Assembly (NCBI GenBank): GCA_900660155.1
Contig: CABFPE010001161.1
Coordinates: 24,096 to 52,975 of the forward strand
Direction: 5' to 3'
Length of the DNA stretch: 28,880 nt
From: Hofstenia miamia
Lineage: Eukaryota > Xenacoelomorpha > Acoela > Hofsteniidae
The position numbers were made by a program, and so were the translations under genes. The notes beneath the pieces are model-generated. The model worked only from the letters and a program-made list of their open reading frames with translations. It did no database searches and was not told the origin of the DNA. Positions 27,995-28,880 of the stretch are shown in pieces; positions within the stretch are counted from its first letter, which is position 1; every line of letters begins with the position of its first letter.

Positions 27995-28880
27995 ATTAAT
28001 ATTGTCCCCTTGATTATGTGGCAAGTGTTATTGGTTGATTAAATTTGCAAGGGAAATGAATTGCACAAGTGTAAACCAAGTGCAGGTAAAATTCAAATCT
28101 TGTATAAATATGAATAATAGTGTAGATGCATGAAGTTCATCAAAATTGTGTTTGCTTTCTACTGGAATTTGATTAAGCATCTTTTTGCTATGATAATTGA
28201 GTAAGTTACTGGCAACAATTTGGAAGTTCATCCTCTGATCTAGGGAAGACAAATTTGCAACCCAAATCATGGACTGCTTTAGGTTATAGCTAGAGATACA
28301 TATAGACTATAAGAATTGGTTGTTGAATGCAACACAAACATGCACAAAATTATTAAACTGTGGTTAAATCATTTTATTTGTTAATTACATTTGATTTCTA
28401 TGTTAATTTTCACTAACTTACTATCTGATGATGAAATTTTATGAATGACATTTATTTTGATTGTGCTAATAGTTGTTGTCCCCTAATTTAGATGCATGTG
28501 TTTTTATTACTCAATTAATTTGCAATGGAATTTGGTTTTTAGAAGTGTAAAACAAAGTGCAGATAATAATTGCTTAGTGTATAAATATTGTAGAGTCAAT
28601 CAGGGCCTACTTTTTTTGATTTTATTATTATTTTGGCACTCTGAAAATAATGTAGAGTCACTCAAGGATTCCATTGATTTTATTTTTATATCGTTATTAG
28701 CTAGTTCCCATTCTTAGTTTGCTGTTATTAATTTGATGTCCCCTCAATGGTGCTGATGATTGCTTAAATTTAATTTTATGAGGGAAATAGTATTTGATCA
28801 TGTTAAACTACATTGACATCTGAAGTATTGTAAACAAAGGCAGGTAATGATTAAACAATTGTATAAAACCTGAGGAAACT
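27995..28880 (+). repeat. Degenerate repeat seen three times at the right edge
   Basis: Three blocks share, in the same order, a TGTCCCC string, an AATTTGCAAGGGAAT-like string, an AAGTGTAAACCAAGTGCAGG-like string and TTGTATAAATAT. Block 1 spans about 27995-28115, block 2 about 28468-28590 and block 3 about 28722-28872. Variants include AAGTGTAAAACAAAGTGCAG (28537) and TATTGTAAACAAAGGCAGG (28827). Spacing is uneven (about 470 and 265 bases), so intervening sequence has been gained or lost. The array may run past the window. No coding capacity; family unknown. Confidence 0.6.

Noticed and set aside
1..28880. CRISPR array, bacterial operon or phage genes
   Set aside because: The short repeats seen lack regular spacers, there are no Shine-Dalgarno-linked gene runs, and the mobile elements are all eukaryotic types.
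1..28880. tRNA or rRNA genes
   Set aside because: No cloverleaf-like A and B box pair or rRNA-like segment was found by eye; the R4/Dong-type LINE is not sitting in rDNA here.

Overview
This is an AT-rich eukaryotic window, almost certainly from a metazoan genome scaffold (it holds two N gaps, at 12721-12816 and at 21614). I found no intact host gene, no tRNA or rRNA gene, no CRISPR array and no bacterial-style operon. What can be recognised is transposable-element debris: at least three lineages of non-LTR retrotransposon (LINE), two Tc1/mariner-type relics, one hAT-type MITE, one 1.4-kb inverted-repeat element and several smaller repeats. The mix (LINEs with CR1/L2/Jockey-type endonuclease and reverse transcriptase, an R4/Dong-type LINE, a DUF4817-type mariner) suits an invertebrate, perhaps an aquatic one. 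I cannot name the species.

Layout. 1-3840: no gene; a 66-bp direct repeat at the left edge and two families of CTTTGTA-containing short repeats. 3841-4810: an internally deleted Tc1/mariner-like element with 48-bp terminal inverted repeats. About 4830-6870 (+): LINE A, a decayed reverse-transcriptase ORF ending in an (ATT)n tail. 6918-12618 (+): LINE B, a long CR1/L2-like element with a 2A-like GDIEPNPGP motif at the head of its endonuclease/RT ORF. LINE B was later split by a 399-bp hAT-type MITE (8-bp target duplication CATCAGAT) and by a 1.4-kb inverted-repeat element. 12651-14760 (-): a 5'-truncated R4/Dong-type LINE whose structured 3' end abuts (TAA)n and is duplicated across the N gap.

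15271-16251 (+) holds an unrecognised decayed coding region. 16619-16890 (-) holds a Tc1 transposase C-terminus beside a (TA)n run. 18046-18255 is a compact repeat with a CCTCCGCCAAGGAGG start. 18256-21580 has no recognisable gene. 21615-25133 holds pieces of a third LINE, LINE C: an ORF1-like fragment, an EN-plus-3'-end copy that lost its RT, a + strand 3' fragment, and an RT-plus-3'-end copy, the last two meeting tail to tail. 25140-28880 has no supported gene, but its last 0.9 kb carries a degenerate repeat seen three times.

The parts do not form a working pathway. They form a stack of successive insertions. The most informative pattern is that every LINE 3' end here sits on a TTA/ATT-type microsatellite, and further elements begin or end at the same runs. 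All mobile ORFs seen are frameshifted, interrupted, truncated or altered at catalytic positions, so none looks autonomous. I did not find convincing evidence of a new biological system. The best candidates for follow-up are the unidentified pseudogene at 15271-16251, the 1.4-kb inverted-repeat element and the repeat at 27995-28880.
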